Assembly (NCBI GenBank): GCA_030456445.1
Contig: JAKDNM010000004.1
Location: 1-64,000, forward strand
DNA: 64,000 bases
Direction of reading: 5' to 3'
DNA from: Hyphomicrobiales bacterium
Lineage (GTDB): Bacteria; Pseudomonadota; Alphaproteobacteria; Rhizobiales; Rhizobiaceae
Of the stretch, positions 40,488 through 50,829 are shown one piece after another. The number at the start of each line of letters is the position of its first letter. The stretch's first letter is position 1. Below the pieces are notes generated by a model. That model had not been told where the DNA came from and did not search any database. It saw only the letters and a list, made by a program, of their open reading frames with translations. The position numbers and the translations under genes were made by a program.

Positions 40488-41435
40488 ATGATCCGAAAAG
40501 CTAAACCTCCGCTGCTTGGCGGCATGATGACCGCGCTCGTCACGCCGTTTTGCGAGAGCAAGGTCGATTTCGATGCCCTGGCCGAACTCGTCGATTGGCA
40601 GATCGATCAAGGAGCGCAGGGACTGGTGGCTTGTGGAACAACCGCAGAGTCGCCGACGCTTTCGCAAACGGAATGGGTAGACGCGATCCGCTTGTGCGTC
40701 GAGGTTTCGGGTGGCCGTGTGCCGGTGCTTGCCGGTTCAGGCACGAACGACACCAAACGCACCGTTGAATTGACACGCGAGGCAGCGCGCCTTGGTGCTG
40801 ACGGGGCGCTCGTCGTTACTCCTTACTATAATCGACCGAGCCAGGAAGGACTGTTTCGGCATTTCGAAAGCGTTGCCCGCGCCGCTGACCTTTCTGTTGT
40901 CCTCTACAATGTCCCCTCACGTACGGCAGTCGACATCGGCATGAGCACGTTGGAGAGACTGGCGGAGCTGCCGACCATAGTCGGGATCAAGGACGCAACC
41001 GGCGACCTGCCAAGAGTGAGCGCGACCGTCGCGCGGCTTGGAGACCGCTTTATTCAGCTTTCCGGACATGACCGCTCAATGCTGGGCTTCATGGCGGTCG
41101 GGGGTGATGGAGCGATCTCCGTGGTTTCGAATGTCGCACCGATGTTGAGCGCGGCGATGATGGGGGCCTTGCGCCGGAGCAACCTTTTGGAAGCGCGCCG
41201 GATTCATGCTCACCTGCTACCGCTGTTGGAGGCGTTGGAACTGGAGACTAATCCTGGTCCGGTCAAGTTCGCGCTACACTGTGCAAGGGGCTACTCGCCA
41301 TCGGTGCGCCTGCCTTTGGTTGAGGTGGAGCACGAGACCGCCTTGAAAATCCGCGATGCCGTGTCCGTCATTGATACCCAGGCGATCGACAAGTCGTTAG
41401 TCGGCCCGCAGCTCTTTGCGCCACTCTTAGCCTGA
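40488..41435 (+). CDS. dapA: 4-hydroxy-tetrahydrodipicolinate synthase (DapA)-family protein
   Basis: LLGGMMTALVTPFCESKVDFDALAELVDWQIDQGAQGLVACGTTAESPTLSQTE; GIKDATGDL. Confidence 0.9.
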   Translation: MIRKAKPPLLGGMMTALVTPFCESKVDFDALAELVDWQIDQGAQGLVACGTTAESPTLSQTEWVDAIRLCVEVSGGRVPVLAGSGTNDTKRTVELTREAARLGADGALVVTPYYNRPSQEGLFRHFESVARAADLSVVLYNVPSRTAVDIGMSTLERLAELPTIVGIKDATGDLPRVSATVARLGDRFIQLSGHDRSMLGFMAVGGDGAISVVSNVAPMLSAAMMGALRRSNLLEARRIHAHLLPLLEALELETNPGPVKFALHCARGYSPSVRLPLVEVEHETALKIRDAVSVIDTQAIDKSLVGPQLFAPLLA

Positions 41436-41618
41436 GGCGAAGAGATCATATGGGCCTGTTCATGCCGGCGGCATGATCCCTAATGAAAATACTATGAAGT
41501 TCGTCTATCACTGAAATGGAGAACATATCCGGGATCTTTTAGATTGAATGCATCGGTGAAGGAAATCCCTGGCGAAGCGCTGAGGATTAGGCATCGATGA
41601 TTGGAAAGGATCTCAATC

Positions 41619-41813
41619 ATGTATCCTCGCGGTTACTATTTCTATGCCATGGAACATCTGAACAGGCCGCCGGAAAGGCGGTCCGGCGGACAGGTTAAGG
41701 TCGCCACCCGGTCGGAAGATCCGATGGCCGAGGTTGGAATGCTTCTGCGACTCGGGGCCGTGATGGCTATCGTGGTAGCGGCTGTTGCAGTGGTGACCTC
41801 ATCGGCCGGCTGA
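41619..41813 (+). CDS. Small single-TM protein (64 aa)
   Basis: C-terminal TM GMLLRLGAVMAIVVAAVAVVTSSAG. Confidence 0.45.
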   Translation: MYPRGYYFYAMEHLNRPPERRSGGQVKVATRSEDPMAEVGMLLRLGAVMAIVVAAVAVVTSSAG

Positions 41814-41869
41814 CAATCCGCAGGACTCACTCTGCTCGAACGATCAACGAACAACCAGGAACATCGATC

Positions 41870-42151
41870 ATGGCTAGTGCCATTCAACCGAACGAGGCTC
41901 CTCAACCTGTGAACCACTTCTTCGTCGGGCGTGACGGCGGAGGCTGCTGGACTGTCCGGGATGAGCGCAATCTAGTGGGCGGGAGCTTTGTCAACAGGGA
42001 TGCCGCAATTCACTTCGCCCGCCAGGAAAGCAACAATCTCCCAGGTGCCGTGATCTGCATGGGCGATAGCCAATGCCTCAGCCTCAGCCTCAACCTTTCT
42101 TTCGCCCGCCAGCCGCGATCAGATAACGAAGATCGAGTGACGTTCCGCTAA
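41870..42151 (+). CDS. Small hypothetical protein
   Basis: NHFFVGRDGGGCWTVRDERNLVGGSFVNRDAAIHFARQESNNLPGAVICM. Confidence 0.5.
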   Translation: MASAIQPNEAPQPVNHFFVGRDGGGCWTVRDERNLVGGSFVNRDAAIHFARQESNNLPGAVICMGDSQCLSLSLNLSFARQPRSDNEDRVTFR

Positions 42152-42171
42152 GCTCTCCAACCTGGATATCT

Positions 42172-42206
42172 AACGCCCGCCGACTCGGTCAGAATCGGTG
42201 GGCGTT
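42172..42206 (+). terminator. Hairpin downstream of 41870..42151
   Basis: aacgcccgccga...tcggtgggcgtt, 12-bp stem with one G:U; weak T-tract. Confidence 0.6.
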
Positions 42207-42476
42207 GTATTTGGCCCTGTGGGAAGTTCTGGTCAGAAACGGTCCCATTTTTATGGAATACTTATACGATGGACAGAAATCCATATTGGATTCCTATATT
42301 TTAAGGCTTCTCTCTCTCTCGAACCTATATGCGGTTTGCGTCCATATTCACGCCAATTCTCTTCCTCCGGCACGCGTGTGTAAGCAGGTGAGCGCTGGAT
42401 GAATTCAAGCTGTGGCAGGTCAGGACCCTCGTCCTTGTCGGCCATCAATATCAACAGCGGCACCGAGGCGAAAACA

Positions 42477-42557
42477 ATGGATGTTCTTGTACTGGCCATA
42501 GGGTTCGGGTTTTTCGCATTGATGTTTGGATACATCAAAATATGCGAAAAGCTTTGA
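42477..42557 (+). CDS. 26-aa single-TM microprotein upstream of kdpF
   Basis: MDVLVLAIGFGFFALMFGYIKICEKL*, 16 nt upstream of the kdpF start. Confidence 0.55.
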   Translation: MDVLVLAIGFGFFALMFGYIKICEKL

Positions 42558-42573
42558 CTGGGAGACAACAGCA

Positions 42574-42663
42574 ATGATCATAGAATATGCCCTTGGGGCA
42601 GCGGTGGCGGTCCTTGTTACTGTTTATCTGCTCTATGCCCTCGCTCGACCCGAGCGGTTCTAA
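42574..42663 (+). CDS. kdpF: KdpF small subunit of the K+-transporting ATPase (29 aa)
   Basis: MIIEYALGAAVAVLVTVYLLYALARPERF*, just upstream of kdpA; missed by the ORF track. Confidence 0.92.
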   Translation: MIIEYALGAAVAVLVTVYLLYALARPERF

Positions 42664-42693
42664 TCAAGGTAACAGCTCGGAAAGAAACGACCG

Positions 42694-44391
42694 ATGACAA
42701 TTAATGGATGGATACAGATCCTGGTCTTTCTCGGGATCGCGATCGCGTTGGTGAAGCCGCTTGGCGGATACATTGCGCGTGTCATGAATGGTGAGCGCAC
42801 GATCCTCTCGACCATTTTCGGACCGTTGGAACGCGGCTTGTACCGCATCGCGGGAACGAGCGAGAAAGAGGAGCAGCACTGGACAACCTACCTGGCCGCG
42901 ATGTTGTTCTTTAATCTGGCGGGCTTTGCGCTCCTATATCTCCTGCAGCGCGTGCAAGGTGGATTGCCCTTCAATCCAGCAGGAATGGGACCAGTCAGCG
43001 CCGACTCGTCGTTCAATACGGCGGTCAGCTTTATGACCAACACCAACTGGCAAGGCTATGGTGGCGAAACCACCATGAGCTACCTGACCCAGATGGCCGG
43101 CATCACGGTGCAGAACTTCGTGTCGGCGGCCGTAGGCGTGGCGGGAGCGATGGCGATTATCCGCGGTTTTTCTCGCGCGTCGGCCACGACGGTCGGAAAC
43201 TTCTGGGTCGATCTGACCCGAAGCACGCTTTATATCCTCTTGCCGATCTGCATTGTCGGCAGCCTGGTGCTTGTCTGGCAGGGCGTTCCGCAAAACCTTA
43301 ATCCCTATACCGTTGCGACCACAGTCGAAGGGGCACAGCAAACCATCGCGCAAGGGCCCGTCGCTTCGCAAATGATCATCAAGCATCTTGGCACGAATGG
43401 GGGCGGCTTCTTCAACGCCAACTCCTCGCATCCTTTTGAAAATCCGACTGCATTGACCAACCTGATTCACATGCTGGCGATCTATTCGATCTCATTTGCG
43501 ATGCTGAACGTATTCGGCCGCATGGTCGGCAATCAAAAGCAGGGTTGGGCACTTCTCGGTGTGGTGCTCAGTATTGTCGTGGTCGGCATCAGCGTCATCT
43601 ATTGGGCAGAAAGTGCCGGCAATCCGCTGCTGCATGCCATGGGCCTGGAAGGCGGCAACATGGAGGGCAAGGAAACGCGCTTCGGTTTGGCCCTCTCCTC
43701 CCTGTTCGCGGTGGTGACCACCTCGGCCTCGACAGGCGCCGTCAACACAATGCACGACAGCTTGATGCCGCTGGGCGGTCTCGTCCCGATATTCAACATG
43801 CAGATTCCACCGCTCGGCGGCATTGGAGCCGGTGTCTACGGCACGCTGGTTTTCGCAATCCTGGCAGTGTTCATTGCCGGCCTTATGGTCGGGCGCACAC
43901 CGGAATATATCGGCAAGAAGATCGAGGCGAAGGAAATCAAGATGAGCATCCTTGCGATGCTCGGGCCCTCGCTTGCGATCCTCGCATTGACCGCGATCGC
44001 CGTAGTTGTCCCGGCCGGGCTGTCGAGCATTCAGGACGCTGGTCCGCATGGGTTGAGCGAGGTGTTGTATGCCTTCACATCAGGCGCGAACAACAATGGC
44101 AGCGCCTTTGCGGGCCTCAATGCGAACACGCCCTTCTACAACATTGCTATCGGCCTTGCGATGCTGATGGGGCGCTTCTTGCTGATCGTGCCTGTCCTTG
44201 CGATCGCTGGGTCTCTGGCTGCCAAGAAAAGTGTCCCGGCGTCGACGGGTACGCTGCCGACCACGGGACCGCTGTTTATCGGTCTTGTGGTGGGCGTCAC
44301 GCTGATCGTCGGCGGCCTGACATTCTTCCCCGTGCTGGCGCTTGGCCCGATCGTCGAGCACTTCGCCATGATGGCGGGCCAGACCTTCTGA
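42694..44391 (+). CDS. kdpA: K+-transporting ATPase subunit KdpA
   Basis: [53 protein letters not shown]. Confidence 0.97.
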   Translation: MTINGWIQILVFLGIAIALVKPLGGYIARVMNGERTILSTIFGPLERGLYRIAGTSEKEEQHWTTYLAAMLFFNLAGFALLYLLQRVQGGLPFNPAGMGPVSADSSFNTAVSFMTNTNWQGYGGETTMSYLTQMAGITVQNFVSAAVGVAGAMAIIRGFSRASATTVGNFWVDLTRSTLYILLPICIVGSLVLVWQGVPQNLNPYTVATTVEGAQQTIAQGPVASQMIIKHLGTNGGGFFNANSSHPFENPTALTNLIHMLAIYSISFAMLNVFGRMVGNQKQGWALLGVVLSIVVVGISVIYWAESAGNPLLHAMGLEGGNMEGKETRFGLALSSLFAVVTTSASTGAVNTMHDSLMPLGGLVPIFNMQIPPLGGIGAGVYGTLVFAILAVFIAGLMVGRTPEYIGKKIEAKEIKMSILAMLGPSLAILALTAIAVVVPAGLSSIQDAGPHGLSEVLYAFTSGANNNGSAFAGLNANTPFYNIAIGLAMLMGRFLLIVPVLAIAGSLAAKKSVPASTGTLPTTGPLFIGLVVGVTLIVGGLTFFPVLALGPIVEHFAMMAGQTF

Positions 44392-44440
44392 GATCCGTGA
44401 CGGTAGCAAGATGGCTGACATCGATCAGGGTCGCTGTGAA

Positions 44441-44468
44441 CCCTCGCTCCAGATGCCTGGAGCGAGGG
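44441..44468 (+). other. Stem-loop in the kdpA-kdpB intergenic region
   Basis: ccctcgctcca-gatgcc-tggagcgaggg: perfect 11-bp stem, no U-tract. Confidence 0.7.
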
Positions 44469-44613
44469 TGGGCCGAGCCGACAGGAGCATCGAGCATCTG
44501 CCGGCAGACACTAATGCTGGGGTCGTCATGTTCCTTGTTGAATTCAAATTGAATTGCTCGCGGCGGTTTGACCAGGGAGTCGACCTCCAAGAACAACTGC
44601 GCTGGAGTTTCCA

Positions 44614-46683
44614 ATGAACCAGTCCAAATCCGTGAGCATAATGGACGCTCGCATACTCGCCCCGGCAATCGGCGACGCGTTTCGGAAACTGAATCCGAAA
44701 AGTCTCGCCAGAAATCCGGTCATGTTCGTGGTCGCAATCGTCTCCGTCCTGACCACGGTGCTTCTCTTAAAAGACATAGCGGCGGGAGCCGACCATGTCG
44801 GCTTCTCATTGCAGATCGTGTTGTGGCTATGGTTTACGGTATTGTTCGCCAACTTCGCCGAAGCGGTGGCGGAAGGACGAGGCAAGGCGCAAGCGGACTC
44901 GCTGCGCCGCACGCGCAGCGAAACCCAGGCAAAACTGCTTTCGAACGGCAGCCGTGAATACAAGATGGTTCCCGGCAACGGCCTGAAGGTTGGGGACATT
45001 GTCCTGGTCGAACCGGGCGACATCATCCCCTCTGATGGCGAGGTGGTGGAGGGTGTAGCCTCTGTCAACGAAGCGGCCATCACCGGCGAGTCTGCCCCGG
45101 TGATCCGCGAGTCTGGCGGCGACCGTTCTGCTGTTACCGGCGGCACGCAAGTGCTGTCTGACTGGATCAAGGTTCGCATCACCGCTGCGGCCGGCTCGAC
45201 GTTCATCGACAAGATGATCGCTCTTGTTGAGGGCGCCGAGCGTCAGAAGACGCCGAACGAAATCGCGCTCAACATCCTGCTCGCCGGTATGACGCTGATT
45301 TTCGTTTTGGCCGTGGTAACCATTCCGAGTTTCGCCACCTATTCCGGCGGCATGGTTCCGGTGATCGTGTTGGTCGCCCTGTTTGTCACGCTGATCCCGA
45401 CCACGATCGGCGCATTACTATCCGCGATCGGCATTGCCGGCATGGATCGATTGGTACGGTTCAATGTTCTGGCGATGTCCGGCCGCGCGGTCGAAGCCGC
45501 CGGCGATGTCGATACGCTTCTGCTCGACAAGACCGGCACGATCACGCTGGGCAACCGTCAGGCCAGCGAGTTCCGGCCCATCAAGGGCGTTAGCGAGCAG
45601 GAGCTTGCCGATGCAGCGCAGCTTGCATCGCTCGCCGATGAAACGCCGGAAGGCCGCTCGATCGTCGTGCTTGCCAAGGAGAAGTACGGCATCCGTGCGC
45701 GCGATATGGCAAGCCTCAACGCCACTTTCGTTCCGTTCACTGCGCAGACGCGCATGAGCGGCGTCGACCTCGACGGCTCGTCCATACGCAAAGGCGCGGT
45801 CGACGCGGTTCTGAAGCATGTGGAACTTGCCACGATCGCAACAGGTGCTCCTCGCGCCAGTTCTGAGAGCATGCGTGCTATTCAGGGTGTCGCCGACGAA
45901 TTCGCGAAGGCCGGCGGCACGCCGCTCGCCGTGGTCAAGGATGGGCGGCTGCTCGGCGTGATCTACCTCAAGGACATCGTCAAGGGCGGAATCCGCGAGC
46001 GCTTCGCCGAGCTGCGGCGTATGGGTATCCGCACTGTGATGATCACCGGCGATAACCCGATGACAGCGGCCGCTATTGCTGCCGAGGCTGGCGTGGATGA
46101 TTTCCTTGCCCAGGCGACACCAGAGAACAAGCTGGCGCTGATCCGCGAGGAGCAGGCCAAGGGCAAACTCGTTGCCATGTGCGGCGATGGCACCAACGAT
46201 GCCCCGGCACTTGCACAGGCTGATGTCGGCGTTGCGATGAACACCGGCACCGTGGCTGCACGTGAGGCCGGCAACATGGTCGACCTCGACAGCGATCCGA
46301 CGAAGCTGATCGAAATCGTGGAGATCGGCAAGCAACTGCTGATGACACGCGGGGCGCTGACGACTTTCTCGATCGCCAACGATATCGCCAAATACTTCGC
46401 GATCATTCCTGCGATATTCCTCGCCTTCTATCCGCAGCTTGGCGCACTCAACGTCATGGACCTTGCCTCGCCGCAGAGTGCGATCCTGTCTGCCATCATC
46501 TTCAATGCTCTCATCATCGTTGCGCTGATCCCCCTGTCTCTAAAGGGTGTGAGATATCGTGCGATCGGCGCGGGCTCGCTGTTGTCGCGTAATCTTCTGA
46601 TCTACGGGCTGGGCGGCATCCTGGTTCCCTTCGCGGGTATCAAACTCATCGACATGGCGATCACCGCCGCTGGCCTCGCGTAA
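44614..46683 (+). CDS. kdpB: K+-transporting P-type ATPase subunit KdpB
   Basis: [44 protein letters not shown]. Confidence 0.97.
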   Translation: MNQSKSVSIMDARILAPAIGDAFRKLNPKSLARNPVMFVVAIVSVLTTVLLLKDIAAGADHVGFSLQIVLWLWFTVLFANFAEAVAEGRGKAQADSLRRTRSETQAKLLSNGSREYKMVPGNGLKVGDIVLVEPGDIIPSDGEVVEGVASVNEAAITGESAPVIRESGGDRSAVTGGTQVLSDWIKVRITAAAGSTFIDKMIALVEGAERQKTPNEIALNILLAGMTLIFVLAVVTIPSFATYSGGMVPVIVLVALFVTLIPTTIGALLSAIGIAGMDRLVRFNVLAMSGRAVEAAGDVDTLLLDKTGTITLGNRQASEFRPIKGVSEQELADAAQLASLADETPEGRSIVVLAKEKYGIRARDMASLNATFVPFTAQTRMSGVDLDGSSIRKGAVDAVLKHVELATIATGAPRASSESMRAIQGVADEFAKAGGTPLAVVKDGRLLGVIYLKDIVKGGIRERFAELRRMGIRTVMITGDNPMTAAAIAAEAGVDDFLAQATPENKLALIREEQAKGKLVAMCGDGTNDAPALAQADVGVAMNTGTVAAREAGNMVDLDSDPTKLIEIVEIGKQLLMTRGALTTFSIANDIAKYFAIIPAIFLAFYPQLGALNVMDLASPQSAILSAIIFNALIIVALIPLSLKGVRYRAIGAGSLLSRNLLIYGLGGILVPFAGIKLIDMAITAAGLA

Positions 46684-46756
46684 GGCGAGATAGACCATAG
46701 GCAATCTTTCCGCGTGCCTGCTGTGGTTCAGCGGCGCAACAATCGGGACAAATACG

Positions 46757-47332
46757 ATGCTCAAGCAAATTCGACCGGCGATACTTATGATCGTCGCCTT
46801 CACCATCATCACCGGGCTTGTTTATCCGCTCGGTATCACCGGCATCGCCCAGGCAATCTTTCCGTTCCAGGCGAATGGGAGCCTTATCGAGCGCAACGGC
46901 ACGGTCGTGGGCTCCGAACTGATCGGACAGCGGTTCACCGGCGAACGTTATTTCCATCCCCGGCCGTCAGCGGCGGGAGAAGACGGCTATGATGCTGCCG
47001 CGTCGGGCGGCTCCAACTATGGTCCGACGAGCCAGGCGCTAAGAGACCGCGTTGCGACGGACGTCAAGGCGTTGCGGGCGGAAAACGGCAATACGGCTGT
47101 TCCCATGGACCTTGTTACGGCCTCGGGGAGCGGCCTTGACCCCCATATTTCGCCAGACGCTGCCTATTTCCAGGTTGCTCGGGTTGCCAAAGCGCGGGGC
47201 ATTGACGAGGGGGTCGTGCGTGCGCTCGTCGACAAGCATGTGGAGCCGCGCATGCTCGGCTTCATGGGTGAGCCGGTGGTCAACGTTCTCAAGCTGAACC
47301 TGGCCCTGGACGACGCTAATCGGGCTGAATGA
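46757..47332 (+). CDS. kdpC: K+-transporting ATPase subunit KdpC
   Basis: [40 protein letters not shown]...[25 protein letters not shown]. Confidence 0.97.
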   Translation: MLKQIRPAILMIVAFTIITGLVYPLGITGIAQAIFPFQANGSLIERNGTVVGSELIGQRFTGERYFHPRPSAAGEDGYDAAASGGSNYGPTSQALRDRVATDVKALRAENGNTAVPMDLVTASGSGLDPHISPDAAYFQVARVAKARGIDEGVVRALVDKHVEPRMLGFMGEPVVNVLKLNLALDDANRAE

Positions 47333-47335
47333 AAT

Positions 47336-47366
47336 GGTCAGAACGTCTAGACTAGACGTCCTGACC
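47336..47366. promoter_or_regulatory. 31-bp near-perfect palindrome between kdpC and kdpD
   Basis: ggtcagaacgtctag-a-ctagacgtcctgacc: 15-bp arms, one mismatch, 1-nt centre. Confidence 0.6.
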
Positions 47367-47386
47367 GGTGATCTGGAGCCATAGAC

Positions 47387-50092
47387 GTGTCCGACGAACC
47401 TGTACGAGAGCAAGATCGGCCTTCGCCGGACGCGTTGTTGGAAGACGCCCAGCGGGCAAGCCGCGGCCGTCTCAAGATATTTCTCGGGGCAGCGCCCGGC
47501 GTCGGAAAGACCTATGAGATGCTCATGTCGGGCCGCGCTTTGCGGGCCGAGGGTGTCGATGTCGTTATTGGGGTAGTGGAAACGCATGGAAGGGCTGAAA
47601 CCCAAGCCCTGGTCGAAGGCTTCGAGATCATTCCGCGTCGCGACGTTTCATATCGTGGCCGGGTTCTCGATGCGATGGACATCGATGCCGTCCTTGCTCG
47701 AGAACCTGCTCTGGTGCTTGTCGACGAGCTTGCCCATACCAACGCTCCGGGCAGTCGGCATCCCAAGCGCTATCTCGATGTCGAGGAATTGCTCGCCAAA
47801 GGGATCGACGTCTACAGCACTCTCAACATCCAGCACGTAGAGAGCCTCAACGACGTCGTCGCCCAGATTACGCGGATCCGCGTGCGAGAAACCGTCCCGG
47901 ATTCGATCATCGATCGGGCAGACGACATCGAGATCATCGACATCACCCCCGGTGATCTCATTAAGCGGCTGAATGAGGGTAAGGTCTATCTCCCGAACAC
48001 AGCGAAGCGGGCAACGCAAAACTATTTCTCGCCGAGCAATCTTACGGCATTGCGTGAGCTGGCGCTGCGGCGTACGGCGCAACGCGTCGACGATCAGCTC
48101 GTCACCCATATGCAGGCGCATGCGATCGCCGGCCCCTGGTCGGCGGGAGAGCGCGTTCTCGTGTGCATCAACGAGCGAGCTGGCGCCATGGCGCTCGTTC
48201 GCTATGGACGTAGGCAAGCCGATCGGCTGCGGGCACGTTGGGCCACAGTCCATGTGGAGAACAGCAAGGACGCGCGTCTATCCGAAGCCCAGAAGGATAA
48301 AATCGCGACTGCCCTGCGGCTTGCTGAGCAACTGGGGGCGGAAGCGGTCACTTTGTCGGGTGAGAACGTTGCCCAAGAGATTTTGGCCTACGCTTCTGCG
48401 AACAACTATACACACGTCATCGTCGGCATGCCGACAACGCCGCGATGGCGGGAGATCTTCGCAGGCTCAGTCTCGCACGAACTGATCCGCGCCAAGACGG
48501 ATGTCAGCGTCCATGTAATCTCACCCGGCAATGAAGAGGATACTCGACGCCCTGCGTCCGTGAGCGCCCGACATAACAAGCGCCTGGACGTCGGTCACTA
48601 TCTTTGGAGCATGCTTTACGTCGCCGTGGCATTCGGCATAGGAGCGGCGCTCTCGCGCTTTCTGGACGTCCGCAATATCGCGCTCGTCTTTCTGATGGCC
48701 GTGCTCGCCGCGGCGATGGGCGGCGGCCTGTGGCCGGCGCTGTTTGCCTCTGTGCTGAGCGCGCTCGTCTTTAACTTCTTCTTCCTCGAGCCCCTCTACA
48801 CGTTGGTTATAGGCGACCCGGAGAGCGTTGTCGCCTTCACCTTTTTCCTCGGCATAGCGGTCATCGCAAGCAATCTGGCGAGTCGGGTCCAGCGGCAGGC
48901 CGTGACCGCGCGTCAACGCGCGAAATCCACCGAGGCGCTTTACTTATTCAGCAAGAAGCTCGCCGGTGCCGGGACGCTGGACGATGTCTTGTGGGCGACC
49001 GTCTACCAGATCGCGTCAATGCTGCAGGTCAAGGTCGTGGTGCTTTTGCCTGAAAACGGCCGGATCACGGTTCAGGCGGGCTATCCGCCCGACGACACGC
49101 TTGACGACGCCGACATCGCGGCCGCGCAATGGGCCTGGGAACATGACAAGCCGGCGGGCCGAGGCGCCGACACACTGCCGGGGGCCAAACGTTTGTATCT
49201 GCCGTTGAAGACTGGCAGAACCCAAGTTGGCGTGATCGGTCTGGACAATGACAAGCAAGGGCCGGTATTGACACCTGTCGAACGACGATTGCTGGATTCT
49301 CTGGCTGACCAGGCCGCGCTGGCAATCGAGCGGATTCAATTGGTGGCGGATGTCGACAATGCGCGTCATGCAGCCGAGGCGGACAAACTGCGCTCTGCGC
49401 TGCTGACGTCACTATCCCACGATCTCAAGACGCCACTGGCTTCCATACTCGGCTCTGCGGGAACATTGAGGGACTATTCAGCTTCTCTAACTGATACAGG
49501 ACGGATCGAACTGCTTTCAACTATCGTTGAAGAGGCGGAACGGTTGAACCGCTTCATTGCCAATCTCCTCGACATGACCCGGCTTGTTTCCGGCGCGGCG
49601 GCGGTTTCGCTATCGCCACTGTTCGTTGGGGACAGCGTCGGGAGCGCTTTGCGCCGCGCTGAAAAAATCCTCATCCATCATAAGGTCGAACTCGCGGTGC
49701 CATCCGATCTGCCAATGGTGCGGCTCGATCCGGTTCTGTTCGACCAGGTTTTGTTCAATCTGCTCGACAATGCGCGCAAATATGCTCCGGCTGGGTCGCT
49801 GATTTCAATCAGGGGATGGGCAGACGATACCGATGTTGTGATGCAGATTATCGATGAAGGGCCTGGTATCCCAACCGGCGATCTCACCAAGGTTTTCGAC
49901 AGCTTCTATCGCGTTCGCAAGAAAGACAGTGTCCATGCGGGCACCGGACTAGGGCTATCCATCTGTAAAGGATTTGTCGAGGCAATGGGTGGGACCATCA
50001 CTGTGACCAATCGAGCTGATCGCCCCGGGGCGATATTCACACTCCGGTTTCCGATGGGACCAGAGCAAATGCATTTGGAAGGCAAGATATGA
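47387..50092 (+). CDS. kdpD: Osmosensitive K+ channel histidine kinase KdpD
   Basis: GRLKIFLGAAPGVGKTYEMLMSGRALRAEGVDVVIGVVETHGR; C-terminal LSHDLKTPLASILGSAGTLRDY. Confidence 0.97.
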   Translation: MSDEPVREQDRPSPDALLEDAQRASRGRLKIFLGAAPGVGKTYEMLMSGRALRAEGVDVVIGVVETHGRAETQALVEGFEIIPRRDVSYRGRVLDAMDIDAVLAREPALVLVDELAHTNAPGSRHPKRYLDVEELLAKGIDVYSTLNIQHVESLNDVVAQITRIRVRETVPDSIIDRADDIEIIDITPGDLIKRLNEGKVYLPNTAKRATQNYFSPSNLTALRELALRRTAQRVDDQLVTHMQAHAIAGPWSAGERVLVCINERAGAMALVRYGRRQADRLRARWATVHVENSKDARLSEAQKDKIATALRLAEQLGAEAVTLSGENVAQEILAYASANNYTHVIVGMPTTPRWREIFAGSVSHELIRAKTDVSVHVISPGNEEDTRRPASVSARHNKRLDVGHYLWSMLYVAVAFGIGAALSRFLDVRNIALVFLMAVLAAAMGGGLWPALFASVLSALVFNFFFLEPLYTLVIGDPESVVAFTFFLGIAVIASNLASRVQRQAVTARQRAKSTEALYLFSKKLAGAGTLDDVLWATVYQIASMLQVKVVVLLPENGRITVQAGYPPDDTLDDADIAAAQWAWEHDKPAGRGADTLPGAKRLYLPLKTGRTQVGVIGLDNDKQGPVLTPVERRLLDSLADQAALAIERIQLVADVDNARHAAEADKLRSALLTSLSHDLKTPLASILGSAGTLRDYSASLTDTGRIELLSTIVEEAERLNRFIANLLDMTRLVSGAAAVSLSPLFVGDSVGSALRRAEKILIHHKVELAVPSDLPMVRLDPVLFDQVLFNLLDNARKYAPAGSLISIRGWADDTDVVMQIIDEGPGIPTGDLTKVFDSFYRVRKKDSVHAGTGLGLSICKGFVEAMGGTITVTNRADRPGAIFTLRFPMGPEQMHLEGKI

Positions 50093-50787
50093 GTACCTCC
50101 GTAGTCAAGATACTCGTCGTCGATGACGAACCGCCAATAAGGAAGCTTTTGCGTGTCGGGCTGACGACCGAAGGCTATGCCATGGTCGAGGCCGAGAATG
50201 CTGAGCAGGCTATTGCGCTCGTTGCAGCCGAGAAGCCTGATTTGATCCTGCTTGACCTCGGCCTGCCCGACATGTCGGGACATGATCTGCTTGAGCGTTG
50301 GCGGTCCGAACTCGTCGAACTGCCGATTGTCATCCTGTCGAGCCGCACCGATGAATCCGGGATTGTCAAGGCGCTGGAACTCGGAGCTGACGATTATGTT
50401 ACCAAGCCCTTCGGGATGCGGGAGTTGGCGGCGCGCATTCGTGTCGCCCTGAGACACAAGCTCCAGCAGCACGGTGAACGCCCAATATTCCAGGTGGGCG
50501 ACCTGTCCGTCGACTTGGTGAAGCGGATCGTCAAGGTCGCAGATAAGGAGGTGAAGCTGTCGCCGAAGGAATATGACATCCTGCGCGTTCTCGTGCAGCA
50601 CGCAGGCAAGGTTATCACCCACCAGCACATACTCAAGCATGTCTGGAACGAGGGAGCAGATGTACAGTATCTTCGGGTCTATGTGCGCCAGTTGCGTCAA
50701 AAAATTGAGGCAACACCCGATCAGCCGCAATACATCCTTACCGAAACAGGCGTCGGTTATCGCCTCCGCGAACCGGAAAGTGACTGA
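50089..50787 (+). CDS. kdpE: Response regulator KdpE
   Basis: Overlaps the kdpD stop; ILVVDDEPPIRKLLRVGLTTEGY; winged-helix C-terminus YILTETGVGYRL. Confidence 0.96.
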   Translation: MSTSVVKILVVDDEPPIRKLLRVGLTTEGYAMVEAENAEQAIALVAAEKPDLILLDLGLPDMSGHDLLERWRSELVELPIVILSSRTDESGIVKALELGADDYVTKPFGMRELAARIRVALRHKLQQHGERPIFQVGDLSVDLVKRIVKVADKEVKLSPKEYDILRVLVQHAGKVITHQHILKHVWNEGADVQYLRVYVRQLRQKIEATPDQPQYILTETGVGYRLREPESD

Positions 50788-50829
50788 CTGTCTCCCTACC
50801 TTTTCGCACGATTTAATGTGAGTAGCCTT

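Noticed and set aside
45418-46335. 305-aa minus ORF opposite kdpB
   Set aside because: Antisense shadow in a highly conserved P-type ATPase gene.
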